Origin: Granulicella sp. L46
GTDB lineage: Bacteria > Acidobacteriota > Terriglobia > Terriglobales > Acidobacteriaceae
Direction of reading: 5' to 3'
Assembly: GCF_009765785.1 (NCBI RefSeq)
Contig: NZ_LMUT01000007.1
Span: 131,212-195,211 of the forward strand
DNA length: 64,000 nucleotides
The notes beneath the pieces were generated by a model that saw only the letters and a list, made by a program, of their open reading frames with translations, was not told the DNA's origin and ran no database searches. Shown piece after piece: positions 7,228 to 16,476 of the stretch. A program made the position numbers and the translations under genes. Each line of letters starts with the position of its first letter. Position 1 is the stretch's first letter.

Positions 7228-9636
7228 ATGGGAACGTCGTATCTTTCACCCGGTGTATACATCCAGGAAGTCGATACCGTACAGCCGATCGAAGGTGTAA
7301 GCACCAGCGTGACGGGCTTTGTGGGCCTCACCCAGATGGGTCCGCTCGACACGAATCCGCCGGTACTGGTCACTAGCCTTGCGGATTACCAGCGAACCTT
7401 TGGCGGATACTTCAATCCGCAATTTTCCTCTGCGCCACCTTTGGGAGGCGAAGCAGGATACAACTTCCTGCCCCACGCGGCTGCGGGCTTCTTCAATAAC
7501 GGCGGTCAGGTGCTGTATATCAAGCGGGTAGCCGCTTCCGTGGCGAATGGCGGCACAGCTCCGGCTTCCGCCCAGTTGGGCACGCTAGAGAACAACGTTG
7601 GCACCCCGACGCTGACAACAACACTGAGCAGCACGGCCATCCCAAGCACGAGCGGGGGAACGCTGTACCTGGCCAACATGCGCGGTATTCAAAACGGCAC
7701 CACGTTGGTATTGAGCCAGACGAAAAATGGTGTGACCACAACCTCTGGCTCCATCACCGTCGAAAGCTACAACGATGGCTCCCAGTCGGTGAATGTCAAC
7801 AGCATTCCCGCGCCGTCACCGGCCGCTGCCAACTTCACGAACTACGACTGGCAGTACACCACGGTGCAACTGACCGGAGTCACGGGAATCAACGGTGCGG
7901 GTACGGCACTGGCGCCGGCGCCGAACACCTCGGAGTTCCAGCTGCAGGCGTCAAGCCCGGGCGCATGGGGCAGCAACATCCTCGTACAAATCACGCCAAG
8001 CTCACGCGGGTCGGCGCAGGTCATCAACCTGGGTAACTACGGCTCCGGAGCCGACAATCTTCTCGTGCTGAATTCCGCGGCCAATATGTACGCGGGCGCC
8101 ATCATTGAGCTCAACACGGGCGGCACCTTCACGGTGGCCGGAACCCTCACTGGCACACTCACTGCAGGTGAGCTCGTGACGCAGCCTGGAACGGGTGCGT
8201 CCGCAACCTTCATCTCGGAAGCAGCGGGCGTCATGACGCTCGGTCCAATCACGGGCGGCCCTCCGAACGGGACCGATTGGCAGGACAGCTCCGGAACCAA
8301 CAAATTCACTCCGTCGACACCGACTACGCTCCCGGCGCTTGTTCAAGGCGGCAAGTACTACGCCAAGATCGCAAGCATTCAGGGCAGCGGCATCGTGCTA
8401 GTCGAGACGCCCGACGCAGGGATTTTCGGTACTGCGATCCCCACCGTCCAAGCGGCTATCGCTGCGGGCATTCGCATCGCGGTCCGCACGTGCGAGTTCA
8501 ACATCGCGGCATCGTACAACAACACCAATGAAAACTGGACGGGGCTGACGCTCGACAACACCACGCCTTATTACTATGCGAACATCATCAACAACAACTC
8601 CAACCTGCTAAGCGTTCCCACAACCGGAGGCGTTCTGCCTTTCGATATCCACACCCAGGACCCGAGTACCATGCCGGTTTCGCAGTACGGCGGCGTGGTG
8701 AACATGACGCCTCTTTCCGGCACGGACGGAAGCGTTCCGGTAGCGCTCGACTTCGTCGGCAACGATGGCGGACCGGGAAATCGAACGGGAATCGCGGCGC
8801 TGATCGACGCGGCGGAGATCAGCATCATCGCCGCGCCTGGCATTACCGACCAGAACACGCAGATGGCTCTAATCGACCAATGCGAACTCCTGAAGTACCG
8901 CTTCGCCATTCTCGATCCGGCACCGACATCGACCGGCGGCAGCCCTGGAATACCGGATATTCAGAAACAGCGCAACCTCTACGACACCCACTACGCGGCG
9001 ATCTACTATCCGGGTGTGGTTGTTACCGATCCATTGAGCGGCAACCCGCTCACCATCTCTCCGAGCGGTCACATCGCAGGCATCTATGCACAGACCGACG
9101 CCACACGCGGCGTATGGAAGGCTCCGGCCAATGTTGTCATCAACGGAATTCTGAATCTGGCAACCAAGCTCAGCAAGGGAGACCAGGACGTTCTCAATCC
9201 CGAACCGAACAACATCAATGCTCTGCGGGACTTTACCGCCCAGGGACGCGGGCTGCGTGTGTATGGCGCGCGCTGCATCACCACCGACATCGAGTGGATG
9301 TACATAAACGTCCGCCGTCTCTTTATCTACCTTGAGGATTCCCTCGACCAGGGCACGCAGTGGGCGGTATTTGAGCCCAACAACCCGGCTCTTTGGGCAC
9401 GCCTCACACAAAGCGTTGAGGCCTTCCTCACCACTGTCTGGCAAGCGGGCGGACTGATGGGAGCGACGGCTGCTCAGGCCTTCTTTGTGAAGTGCGACCT
9501 GACCACGATGTCGCTGGATGACAGAGAGAACGGGCGGTTGATTATGCAGATTGGCGTGGCGCCGGTGTTCCCGGCCGAGTTCGTAATTATCCAGATCGGA
9601 CAGTGGCAGGGCGGCTCGTCGGTCCAGGAACTGTAA
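7228..9636 (+). CDS. contractile sheath protein 1 with large inserted domain
   Basis: The 802-residue protein begins YLSPGVYIQEVD, the hallmark start of contractile sheath subunits. It ends with the conserved sheath core: RGLRVYGARCITTDIEWMYI, VRRLFIYLEDSL, WAVFEPNN, AQAFFVKCD and MQIGVAPVFPAEFVIIQI. Typical eCIS sheaths have about 350-480 residues. The excess is a beta-rich Gly/Ser/Thr insert between roughly residues 100 and 480, probably displayed on the particle surface. AAGGAG precedes the ATG. The sheath shortens to drive the inner tube through the target membrane. It pairs with the tube gene that follows at 9649. Confidence 0.93.
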   Translation: MGTSYLSPGVYIQEVDTVQPIEGVSTSVTGFVGLTQMGPLDTNPPVLVTSLADYQRTFGGYFNPQFSSAPPLGGEAGYNFLPHAAAGFFNNGGQVLYIKRVAASVANGGTAPASAQLGTLENNVGTPTLTTTLSSTAIPSTSGGTLYLANMRGIQNGTTLVLSQTKNGVTTTSGSITVESYNDGSQSVNVNSIPAPSPAAANFTNYDWQYTTVQLTGVTGINGAGTALAPAPNTSEFQLQASSPGAWGSNILVQITPSSRGSAQVINLGNYGSGADNLLVLNSAANMYAGAIIELNTGGTFTVAGTLTGTLTAGELVTQPGTGASATFISEAAGVMTLGPITGGPPNGTDWQDSSGTNKFTPSTPTTLPALVQGGKYYAKIASIQGSGIVLVETPDAGIFGTAIPTVQAAIAAGIRIAVRTCEFNIAASYNNTNENWTGLTLDNTTPYYYANIINNNSNLLSVPTTGGVLPFDIHTQDPSTMPVSQYGGVVNMTPLSGTDGSVPVALDFVGNDGGPGNRTGIAALIDAAEISIIAAPGITDQNTQMALIDQCELLKYRFAILDPAPTSTGGSPGIPDIQKQRNLYDTHYAAIYYPGVVVTDPLSGNPLTISPSGHIAGIYAQTDATRGVWKAPANVVINGILNLATKLSKGDQDVLNPEPNNINALRDFTAQGRGLRVYGARCITTDIEWMYINVRRLFIYLEDSLDQGTQWAVFEPNNPALWARLTQSVEAFLTTVWQAGGLMGATAAQAFFVKCDLTTMSLDDRENGRLIMQIGVAPVFPAEFVIIQIGQWQGGSSVQEL

Positions 9637-9648
9637 GAGGAGGGAAGC

Positions 9649-10092
9649 ATGGCAACCGCAGTTCGAAACGATCCTTTACGTGGCTACAATTTCCGCATTG
9701 AGCTCGACAACACAAGCGTAGCCTCATTCCGCGAGGCCAGTGGCCTGTCGATGAACACCGACCCGGTGGATTATCGCGAGGGAACAGACACGTGGCTCTC
9801 GGTACGAAAGCTGCCGGGCTTGCGCAAGTTCGCCAACATCACGCTCAAGCGCGGCTTCACCACCAACTTGGACCTTTGGAACTGGTACCTGAACATCCTG
9901 AACGGCGTTGACGATCGCCGCAACGGCGCGATCATACTGCAGGACGAGCAGCACAAAGAAATTTTGCGCTGGCAGTTCCAGAACGGCTGGATCACCAAAT
10001 GGGAAGGCGCGACCCTGAACGCCACCAGCAACGACGTGTCCATCGAGTCCATCGAGATCGTGCACGAACGGCTCGAGTTGAGTTTGAGTTAA
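9649..10092 (+). CDS. inner tube protein 1 (T4 gp19-like)
   Basis: This 147-residue tube subunit has the eCIS signature NDPLRGYNFRIELD, then FREASGLSM...YREGTD, ITLKRGFTTNLDLWNWY, the RRNGAIILQDEQ turn and a final strand ESIEIVHERLEL. The length is usual for the family. AGGAGGG precedes the ATG. The protein stacks as hexameric rings inside the sheath. It sits directly after sheath 1. Confidence 0.93.
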   Translation: MATAVRNDPLRGYNFRIELDNTSVASFREASGLSMNTDPVDYREGTDTWLSVRKLPGLRKFANITLKRGFTTNLDLWNWYLNILNGVDDRRNGAIILQDEQHKEILRWQFQNGWITKWEGATLNATSNDVSIESIEIVHERLELSLS

Positions 10093-10113
10093 CCCACGCA
10101 GAGGCTCCAGCGC

Positions 10114-12462
10114 ATGGCGACTTACGTCACTCCCGGTGTTTATTTCGAGGCCACGGACCAGAACAGTCAGGCACTGACGGTTTTGCGCACCGATATTGCG
10201 GCCTTCATCGGGATCGCGCAGATGGGGCCTCTCAATGTCCCCACTCCGGTCAATTCATGGGAGCAATTCCAGAGCGTCTTTGGCAACTATCTTCCCAACG
10301 GTTACATGGCCTATTGCGCCCAGGCTTTTTTTGAAAACGGCGGGCAGACGATGTACGGCGTGCGCGTAGCGGCATCGGACACCCAAACCTCCACCGCTCC
10401 CGGCGTGATTCAGCCGGCGGACGGATTCTCCTCCATCGTCGTTTCGACCCAGGGATTCGCCGCCGGAGCGCTAGCGACTGCGCGGCAAATCGCGACGGCC
10501 GCAGCCGCGGGCATACAACCTCTGTCGCGCGCGGCGTCTATTCTGACGAGCGTCGCCGGATTTCCTCAAGGCTCGGTCGTCAACATTCAGCAAAGTTCCC
10601 CCACGGCCTTGACGGACGTTCGTATCGCACAAGGCGTGAACGGGGCGACCAATACGGTGTATTGGGATGCTCCGCTCGACGCGGCATTCGATCTGACTCA
10701 ACCGATGGAATTTTCCGCGTTTCAGCAGCAGGATCTGCTGATCCAAAGCGTGGCAAGCAACACCATCACCTGGTCGTCATCGCTTGCGAACACATTCAAT
10801 CTCACACCGCCGATTACGATTGCGACCGGCGCGGCCGATTCGCGCGGCATGCTCTTTGACAGCGGCGGCAATCCCACAATCCTGCTGGAAGCGCAGACTC
10901 CGGGAGTGTGGGGCGACGCGTTGACGGTTTTTGTCGCACGGACGAGCCTTGCCGCCGCGACAACGTCTGCGTTGCCGCAGCCACCCACCGGTGCTGCAAG
11001 TTTTCTCAATTCGATCGTTGGGTTTCCTGTGGGCACTTTGGTCCAGGCGTATCAGCCAGGGGTGGCGGCGCAGTATCGATATGTCGCCGCAACCGACCCC
11101 GGTTCGAACGCCCTGGTGTGGGATACGCCTCTGGTCGCGCCACTCGATCTAAGCGCGGAGATATCATTCGAGTCTGTAGAGTTTTCTGTCAGCGTTCGCT
11201 TGAAAGGGCTGGAGCGCGAGATATTCTCCGCCTTGTCTCTGAACCCGAACAGTGCAAACTATGTCGAAACCGCCATTAGCGCCACGACGTCGAATTTCAT
11301 TCAAGCCACCGACATGCATTCGTCGCTGCAGTATGCCGCCAGGTTGCCGAACCCGACCGCGCCGCAACTCGACGAAGGCGTGCTTTCGTTCCGCGGCGGA
11401 CGCGACGGCATTGCCGCGCTCACGTTGAGCGACTTTACCGGAGATCTAGGGAGCCAGACGAAATGGGGACTGCGCACACTTGAAGACGTGGACCAGGTTT
11501 CCATCGTCTGCTGTCCCGACATTCTGATTGAGCCGAGTCCGGCCGTCATCTATACCGTGCCGCCGCCGGTAACCACAAATCAATGTCTGCCCGGCTCGAC
11601 GCCGCCCTCCACTGCTGCGCAATACGTGCCGCCACCCGTCGAGGCCGCGCCGCAGTTCTCCCTAAGCGACGTTGCCGCCATGCAGCAGGCCATGATCGCC
11701 CATTGCGAAGCCATGCAATATCGCGTGGCTCTGCTCGATCCTCCGGATTTCGGCTACCCCAAGCAGCAAGTCAGTCTTGGTGAAGTGCAGACGTGGCGCA
11801 ATCAGTTCGACTCCAGTTATGCCGCGTTGTATTTTCCCTGGGTACTGGTTTCCGATCCGCTGCTACTCAACAACCAGATTGTTCGCCGCATTCCGCCCAG
11901 CGGCCACGCTGCGGGAGTATGCGCGTACACCGACACCACCGTAGGTGTGTGGCAAGCGCCGGCCAATACCGAGCTACAGTGGGCGCAGGACTTGACCCTT
12001 GAGATCACGCCGGCGATGCAGGGCTTTCTCAATCCGCTGGGCATCAATTGCATTCGTGCGTTTCGCGGGCGCGGCCTGCGCATCTTCGGCGCACGCACCC
12101 TGTCGAGCGAAAGCAGCTGGATATTCCTCAACGTGCGGCGGCTGATGTGCATGATCGAGCAGGCCATGGAGCTGGCCCTGCAGTGGGCTGTCTTTGAGCC
12201 AAATAACTTTTATCTCTGGCAGAAGGTCACACTCGCGGCGACTACTTTTCTGAACACCTTATGGAAACAGGGCGCGCTAGTGGGCAATACGGCGGCGCAG
12301 GCATTTTTCGTGAAGTGTAACCAACAGACCAATCCCTTGGCGGCGACCAGCCAGGGCCAAATGTTGGCTGTAATAGGTGTTGCACCCACACTGCCGGCGG
12401 AGTTCGTAATTTTCCGCATCGGCAAGACGCAGGACACGCTGGAGGTGCAAGAGCAGCCATGA
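10114..12462 (+). CDS. contractile sheath protein 2 with large inserted domain
   Basis: This second, divergent sheath subunit has 782 residues. It starts YVTPGVYFEATDQ and ends with the same core as sheath 1: RGLRIFGARTLSSESSWIFLNVRRLM, WAVFEPNN, TAAQAFFVKC and VIGVAPTLPAEFVIFRIGKT. The central insert (about residues 100-490) differs from that of sheath 1 and contains two similar blocks, SVAGFPQGSVVNIQQ and SIVGFPVGTLVQAYQ, which suggests an internal duplication. Afp and related particles also use several sheath paralogues. The gene overlaps the next one by ATGA. Confidence 0.92.
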   Translation: MATYVTPGVYFEATDQNSQALTVLRTDIAAFIGIAQMGPLNVPTPVNSWEQFQSVFGNYLPNGYMAYCAQAFFENGGQTMYGVRVAASDTQTSTAPGVIQPADGFSSIVVSTQGFAAGALATARQIATAAAAGIQPLSRAASILTSVAGFPQGSVVNIQQSSPTALTDVRIAQGVNGATNTVYWDAPLDAAFDLTQPMEFSAFQQQDLLIQSVASNTITWSSSLANTFNLTPPITIATGAADSRGMLFDSGGNPTILLEAQTPGVWGDALTVFVARTSLAAATTSALPQPPTGAASFLNSIVGFPVGTLVQAYQPGVAAQYRYVAATDPGSNALVWDTPLVAPLDLSAEISFESVEFSVSVRLKGLEREIFSALSLNPNSANYVETAISATTSNFIQATDMHSSLQYAARLPNPTAPQLDEGVLSFRGGRDGIAALTLSDFTGDLGSQTKWGLRTLEDVDQVSIVCCPDILIEPSPAVIYTVPPPVTTNQCLPGSTPPSTAAQYVPPPVEAAPQFSLSDVAAMQQAMIAHCEAMQYRVALLDPPDFGYPKQQVSLGEVQTWRNQFDSSYAALYFPWVLVSDPLLLNNQIVRRIPPSGHAAGVCAYTDTTVGVWQAPANTELQWAQDLTLEITPAMQGFLNPLGINCIRAFRGRGLRIFGARTLSSESSWIFLNVRRLMCMIEQAMELALQWAVFEPNNFYLWQKVTLAATTFLNTLWKQGALVGNTAAQAFFVKCNQQTNPLAATSQGQMLAVIGVAPTLPAEFVIFRIGKTQDTLEVQEQP

Positions 12463-13010
12463 GTTCTATGTCTCCAACGCTTCCCCCAGATCCATTCCGC
12501 GGGTTTAATTTCGTAATCTCGCTCCTCGACTCATCGAGCCTGCTCTCATTTGCGGTTGCGGCACTAACCAGTTCGCCGCTGGCCGGATTCTCCGAGTGCA
12601 GCGGACTGGAAATGAGCATGGATATCGAGGACTACAAGGAAGGCGGAAACAACGGAACCATCCTGCACTTTCCCACGCGCGTGAAATGGAGCAATCTGCG
12701 CATGAAGCGGGGCATGACCTTCGCCGGCGATCTCTGGCAGTGGCACTACGACTTCTCCCAGGGCGTGGGTACACGGCGCGACGGCATGATTGTGCTGCAG
12801 GACGAACAGCAGACCCCTTCGATCGTCTGGTCGTTCACCCGCGGATTGCCGGTGAAGTGGACCGGCCCATCGTTCAACGCCGGCCAGAGCCAAGTGGCGT
12901 TCGAAGAAATTGAAATCGCGCATGAGGGAATCACGGTGTCATCGCTGAGCGGTGGATCGTCCGCCGGAGTTTCGGACAGCGCCAGCATTTCTGTATCGGT
13001 AACTCTCTGA
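12459..13010 (+). CDS. inner tube protein 2 (T4 gp19-like)
   Basis: The 183-residue tube paralogue has PPDPFRGFNFVISL, FSECSGLEMSMDIEDYKEGG, NLRMKRGMTFAGDLWQW, the TRRDGMIVLQDEQ turn and FEEIEIAHEGITV. Compared with tube 1 it carries a short insertion after the first strand and a Ser-rich tail of ~20 residues. In Afp and PVC a second tube protein forms the layer that joins the tube to the hub, and this one lies next to the hub genes. Its ATG overlaps the sheath 2 stop codon. Confidence 0.9.
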   Translation: MSSMSPTLPPDPFRGFNFVISLLDSSSLLSFAVAALTSSPLAGFSECSGLEMSMDIEDYKEGGNNGTILHFPTRVKWSNLRMKRGMTFAGDLWQWHYDFSQGVGTRRDGMIVLQDEQQTPSIVWSFTRGLPVKWTGPSFNAGQSQVAFEEIEIAHEGITVSSLSGGSSAGVSDSASISVSVTL

Positions 13011-13019
13011 GGAGATGGG

Positions 13020-13208
13020 ATGGATATACGCATTCAGGACGTGCAGAGCCGGGTACAGACAACAGATTCGCAGCGTCTGCTCGACCCGCGAGTCATGAAG
13101 GAGATCGTTCGTGCTTGTGTGCAAGCCGTCAAGGAAGACCTGGCACGCGACAAGCGCCGCAAGCAGGACCGCGAACTTACCCCCGGCGTAGCGCCGGACC
13201 GCGAATAA
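13020..13208 (+). CDS. DUF5908-like small eCIS protein (Afp6/Pvc6 position)
   Basis: This 62-residue charged protein starts MDIRIQDVQSRV and has one long helix RVMKEIVRACVQAVKEDLARDKRRKQDRE. The small size, IRI-type opening and position between the second tube gene and the LysM gene match DUF5908, the Afp6/Pvc6 slot. GAGGAG lies eight bases before the ATG. Its role in the particle is unclear. Confidence 0.7.
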   Translation: MDIRIQDVQSRVQTTDSQRLLDPRVMKEIVRACVQAVKEDLARDKRRKQDRELTPGVAPDRE

Positions 13209-13229
13209 AGACGAAGGGAGGAACCATCG

Positions 13230-13949
13230 ATGGGCGCAACGCTAAAAGCACAATTCCAGAGAGTTGATATCGACGGGTCACTCCTCGATCCCGTCATCCC
13301 TGTGACATTTAACCCAACGGAGTACACCCTGAACAAGGGCGTGCAGGTCGCGGAGATCGCGATTCCCGGCCTGGACTCGCCGATTCTGCAGTTCGTGCGC
13401 GGGCAATCGGAGACCCTCACCCTGGATCTATTCTTTGACTCGACCGACTCCGGCATGGACGAGAGCGCGACGTCAGTCACGGAGCAAACCGACCAGTTCT
13501 ATCAGCTCATCAAGATCGACGGGACGGTGCACGCGCCTCCGGTGGTGTTTTTCAGCTGGGGCCCGGAGTTCCCCGGAAACCGTGCCTACGCTTCGATGAG
13601 CGACGGCACCGGCAGCCAGCAGCGCTTCGGCTTCAAATGCATTGTCGAGAGCGTGCGCCAGCGTTACACGCTCTTCAGTCCCTTGGGCGTTCCGCTGCGG
13701 GCCACGCTTTCGGTTTCGCTCAAGGAATACAAAACGCTTTCCGAGCAGCTCGCAGAACTAAATCTGCAATCGCCAGATCACACGCAGTCGCACGTGGTGC
13801 AGCAGGGCGAGACCTTGGCCCAGATCGCGGCAGACGCTTACAACGATCCAACCCAGTGGAGATCTATCGCGAATCAAAACGCGATTCTTGATCCACTCAA
13901 CCTGACGCCGGGAACGCTCTTGCAGATTCCCGTGCTGGTGAACACCTAA
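13230..13949 (+). CDS. LysM-containing baseplate/hub protein (Afp7/Pvc7-like)
   Basis: The 239-residue protein has an N-terminal region with FNPTEYTLNKGVQ and LTLDLFFDST, as in Afp7/Pvc7 and T4 gp53-related CIS proteins. A C-terminal LysM domain occupies about residues 188-237: VVQQGETLAQIAADAYNDPTQW, then LTPGTLLQIP. Here the LysM module probably mediates contacts within the baseplate and hub rather than cell-wall binding. GGGAGG precedes the ATG. Confidence 0.88.
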   Translation: MGATLKAQFQRVDIDGSLLDPVIPVTFNPTEYTLNKGVQVAEIAIPGLDSPILQFVRGQSETLTLDLFFDSTDSGMDESATSVTEQTDQFYQLIKIDGTVHAPPVVFFSWGPEFPGNRAYASMSDGTGSQQRFGFKCIVESVRQRYTLFSPLGVPLRATLSVSLKEYKTLSEQLAELNLQSPDHTQSHVVQQGETLAQIAADAYNDPTQWRSIANQNAILDPLNLTPGTLLQIPVLVNT

Positions 13950-13952
13950 CCC

Positions 13953-15194
13953 ATGGCATCGCAGGCAATCCCGATCTACGCGACCACGGAGACGTTCTAC
14001 GTCCCCACGGTGCAGCTCGTCGTGCGCGGCCAGCCCTTGGGCGCTGAGGTGATCCGCGACCTGATCGAGGTCACCTACAAGGACAACGTCAACGAGATCG
14101 ACAACTTCAGCATAGAGATCAACAACTGGGATGCAGACTACCAGACGTTCAAGTTCGCACCGCCTCTCAAGACCGCGGACCAGGACTTCACAGGCATCTT
14201 CGATGCCGGAACAGAAATCGAGCTGTGGATGGGCTATCAGAATCAGGGCAACATGCGGCGCATGATGGTGGGCATCATCACCTCACTGGAGCCGAACTTT
14301 ACAGAATCGGGCGCACCCACGCTGACCATCAGCGGCTTGAATGAGATTCAACAACTCCGCGGTGAGCAACATACCTACTCGTGGACCAACACCAGCGACA
14401 GCGACATTGCGACCGAACTCGGCAACAAGCCAGTTCAGCAAGGTCAGCCGGGGCTAGGCATTCCAGTCGACACCAACCCCGCGTCTGACGAAAGTGCTGA
14501 TCCCTTCGTCTTCATGAACAATCAGTACGACATCGTGTTCCTGCTGGAGCGGGCGCGGCGACACGGGTACGAGATGTACCTCGAAGACAATCCCGAGACC
14601 GGCAAGAAGTCACTCTATTTCGGACTCTCGCAGAGCAACGGCAACGCACCCGTTTATCAGCTCGAGTGGGGACGCTCGCTCATCAGTTTCAAGCCGACTC
14701 TGAGTACGGCCAAGCAGGTAAATCAAGTAACGGTGCGCGGCTGGGATCGCACGGGCAATCAGAAGATTGAAGTGAATTACACGCTGCAGAACTTGTGGAA
14801 AGACCAGGGCAAGTCGCAGGCCGAGATCACGCGCCTCGGCCAAATCGCCAAGGCCTATGCGAACCGGACGGAAGTGGTGACCAAGCCACCGGTTCGCACA
14901 GTGGCTGAGGCCAAGCAACTGGCGCGCGCCACACTCGAAGACCAGAGCAAGCGTCTGATTGAAGCCACAGGCGCCACGTTGGGCCTGCCTGATTTGCGGG
15001 CTGGTTGCGCGCTGGAAATCATCGGATTCGGTATTCAAACGGATGCGGATGGAAACCTGAGCGGGACCAGCAGCGATTTCGACGGCGAGTACTACGTCAC
15101 GGAAAGCACGCACACCATCGGGTCCGGCGGCTATCGTACTCAATTCTCGGCACGGCGCGAAGGGCCGGTAAGCCTGCCAGGGGGAGGATCATAG
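13953..15194 (+). CDS. hub protein (phage late-control D / gp27-like part of Afp8)
   Basis: The 413-residue protein resembles the gp27/gpD-like half of VgrG: PTVQLVVRGQPLGAEVIRDLIEVTYKDNVNEID, a WMGYQ...RRMMVGIITSLEPNF strand pair, and a C-terminal beta-barrel ending with GEYYVTESTHTIGSGGYRTQF. It lacks the OB-fold and needle, which lie in the next gene. In Afp8 and PVC8 both halves are one polypeptide, so the spike here is split in two. The ATG follows the LysM stop codon by only three bases with no strong ribosome binding site, which points to coupled translation. Confidence 0.88.
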   Translation: MASQAIPIYATTETFYVPTVQLVVRGQPLGAEVIRDLIEVTYKDNVNEIDNFSIEINNWDADYQTFKFAPPLKTADQDFTGIFDAGTEIELWMGYQNQGNMRRMMVGIITSLEPNFTESGAPTLTISGLNEIQQLRGEQHTYSWTNTSDSDIATELGNKPVQQGQPGLGIPVDTNPASDESADPFVFMNNQYDIVFLLERARRHGYEMYLEDNPETGKKSLYFGLSQSNGNAPVYQLEWGRSLISFKPTLSTAKQVNQVTVRGWDRTGNQKIEVNYTLQNLWKDQGKSQAEITRLGQIAKAYANRTEVVTKPPVRTVAEAKQLARATLEDQSKRLIEATGATLGLPDLRAGCALEIIGFGIQTDADGNLSGTSSDFDGEYYVTESTHTIGSGGYRTQFSARREGPVSLPGGGS

Positions 15195-15196
15195 GC

Positions 15197-15712
15197 ATGG
15201 GCAAGATGTCAGGCGTAGTGACAGGCCAGGTCATCAACAACGTCGACCCTGACGGCCAGGGCCGCGTGCAGGTGAGCTTTCCATTTCTCGGCGGCCAGAA
15301 CAGCAGCTACTGGGCGCCGATTGCGACGCTCATGTCCGGCGGCAAACGCGGCGCCTGGTTCATGCCGGAGGTCGGCGATGAGGTCCTGGTTTCGTTCAAC
15401 CAGGAAGACGTTTCGCATCCCTACATCATCGGTTTTCTGTGGAATGGGCAGGACACGCCGCCGTCAACCGACACGCATCTGCGCACCATCCACTCGGTGA
15501 ACGGGCATGAGGTGCAACTATACGATCCTCCTGTATCGGGCGGTGATCAGGGCTACATCCGCCTCCAGTACGCGCGGGGCGATGGATCTACCAACAAGGT
15601 AGAGATCAACAACACTTCGATTGTGATTCAGAGCGATTCGGCGGTCGTGATCCAGGCCCCCACCGTCACCATCAACGGCAGGCCAGTATCGATTTCGGCA
15701 AATCCGATCTAA
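15197..15712 (+). CDS. spike protein with OB-fold and beta-helix (gp5/VgrG C-terminal-like)
   Basis: The 171-residue protein has an OB-fold (residues 5-95) with VTGQVINNVDPDGQGRVQV, YWAPIATLMSGG, GAWFMPEVGDEVLV and HPYIIGFLWNG. After RTIHSVNGHEVQLYD, strand-rich repeats up to residue 165 form a short beta-helix needle. It is the separated C-terminal half of the Afp8/VgrG spike. ATG 15197 is preceded by GGGGAGG. No PAAR protein was found to cap the needle. Confidence 0.87.
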   Translation: MGKMSGVVTGQVINNVDPDGQGRVQVSFPFLGGQNSSYWAPIATLMSGGKRGAWFMPEVGDEVLVSFNQEDVSHPYIIGFLWNGQDTPPSTDTHLRTIHSVNGHEVQLYDPPVSGGDQGYIRLQYARGDGSTNKVEINNTSIVIQSDSAVVIQAPTVTINGRPVSISANPI

Positions 15713-15748
15713 CGACAAACGGAATAGGGCAGAACGAAGGAGACAAGT

Positions 15749-16456
15749 TTGGCGACGGCAACTCAAAATCCGTGCAGCAGTCTGGGAAGCATTTCGATCC
15801 CCAGCGTCAACTTGCTGATGGGCATTCAACTGCAAGCGATTGCGGACTTTTCCCAGGGGCCGCCAACAAACTGCGCGCTGTTGACAAGCCTGATGGTGCA
15901 GCTGACGCCGACGCTTGCAGGGTTTACCTGCATCTTCAAGCTGCTTGCTGTCGTAGGTGCGCTGCAACAGGCACTCGGCGGACTTACCAAAGTCCCGCCG
16001 GACTTTTCAGGTATTCCCAAAGTGCTGTCGGCCATTGGCGAAATGACCGAGTGCCTCGATATTCTCATTCCTCCCCTTGGACTCTTCTTGATGATCAAGG
16101 ACATATTGCTGCTGATCATCGAATACCTCAAATGCTTTCTCGACGCGATCAAGAGCATCATCGATTTTCAGGTAGGCATTGACTTGAGCGTCGCGCAGGG
16201 CAACCCGGATCTGCTCGCATCGCTGCAATGCGCCAGCGGGAATGCGGACGCGGCCATGGCGCAACTCATGCTGGCGGTCGGGCCGATCGGGCCGCTTTTT
16301 AGCTTGGTTCAGACGTTCATCGGCTTCGCCGGACTATCGATCCAACTGCCATCGCTTTCCGCCATTACCGGCGCAAGCAATGTAGTTGAGGCCGTCAACC
16401 AGATGGACGCAATGCTCGCCGAAATGCAGCAAATTGTTGCTGCGATCCCCGGATAG
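15749..16456 (+). CDS. hydrophobic helical protein in the eCIS hub region, unrecognised
   Basis: The 235-residue protein has a TTG start preceded by GAAGGAG. It is strongly hydrophobic and helical, with segments around residues 35-85 (LLTSLMVQLTPTLAG; FKLLAVVGALQQALGG), 105-140 (LIPPLGLFLMIKDILLLIIEYL) and 175-205 (MLAVGPIGPLFSLVQTFIGFAG). It sits between the spike and gp25 genes, where other loci carry PAAR-like or tape-measure-like genes. Its lipophilic repeats could fit a tube-lumen or tape-measure role or a membrane-active tip. I recognise no family. Confidence 0.5.
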   Translation: MATATQNPCSSLGSISIPSVNLLMGIQLQAIADFSQGPPTNCALLTSLMVQLTPTLAGFTCIFKLLAVVGALQQALGGLTKVPPDFSGIPKVLSAIGEMTECLDILIPPLGLFLMIKDILLLIIEYLKCFLDAIKSIIDFQVGIDLSVAQGNPDLLASLQCASGNADAAMAQLMLAVGPIGPLFSLVQTFIGFAGLSIQLPSLSAITGASNVVEAVNQMDAMLAEMQQIVAAIPG

Positions 16457-16476
16457 ACCTTGGACACAGGAGACTG

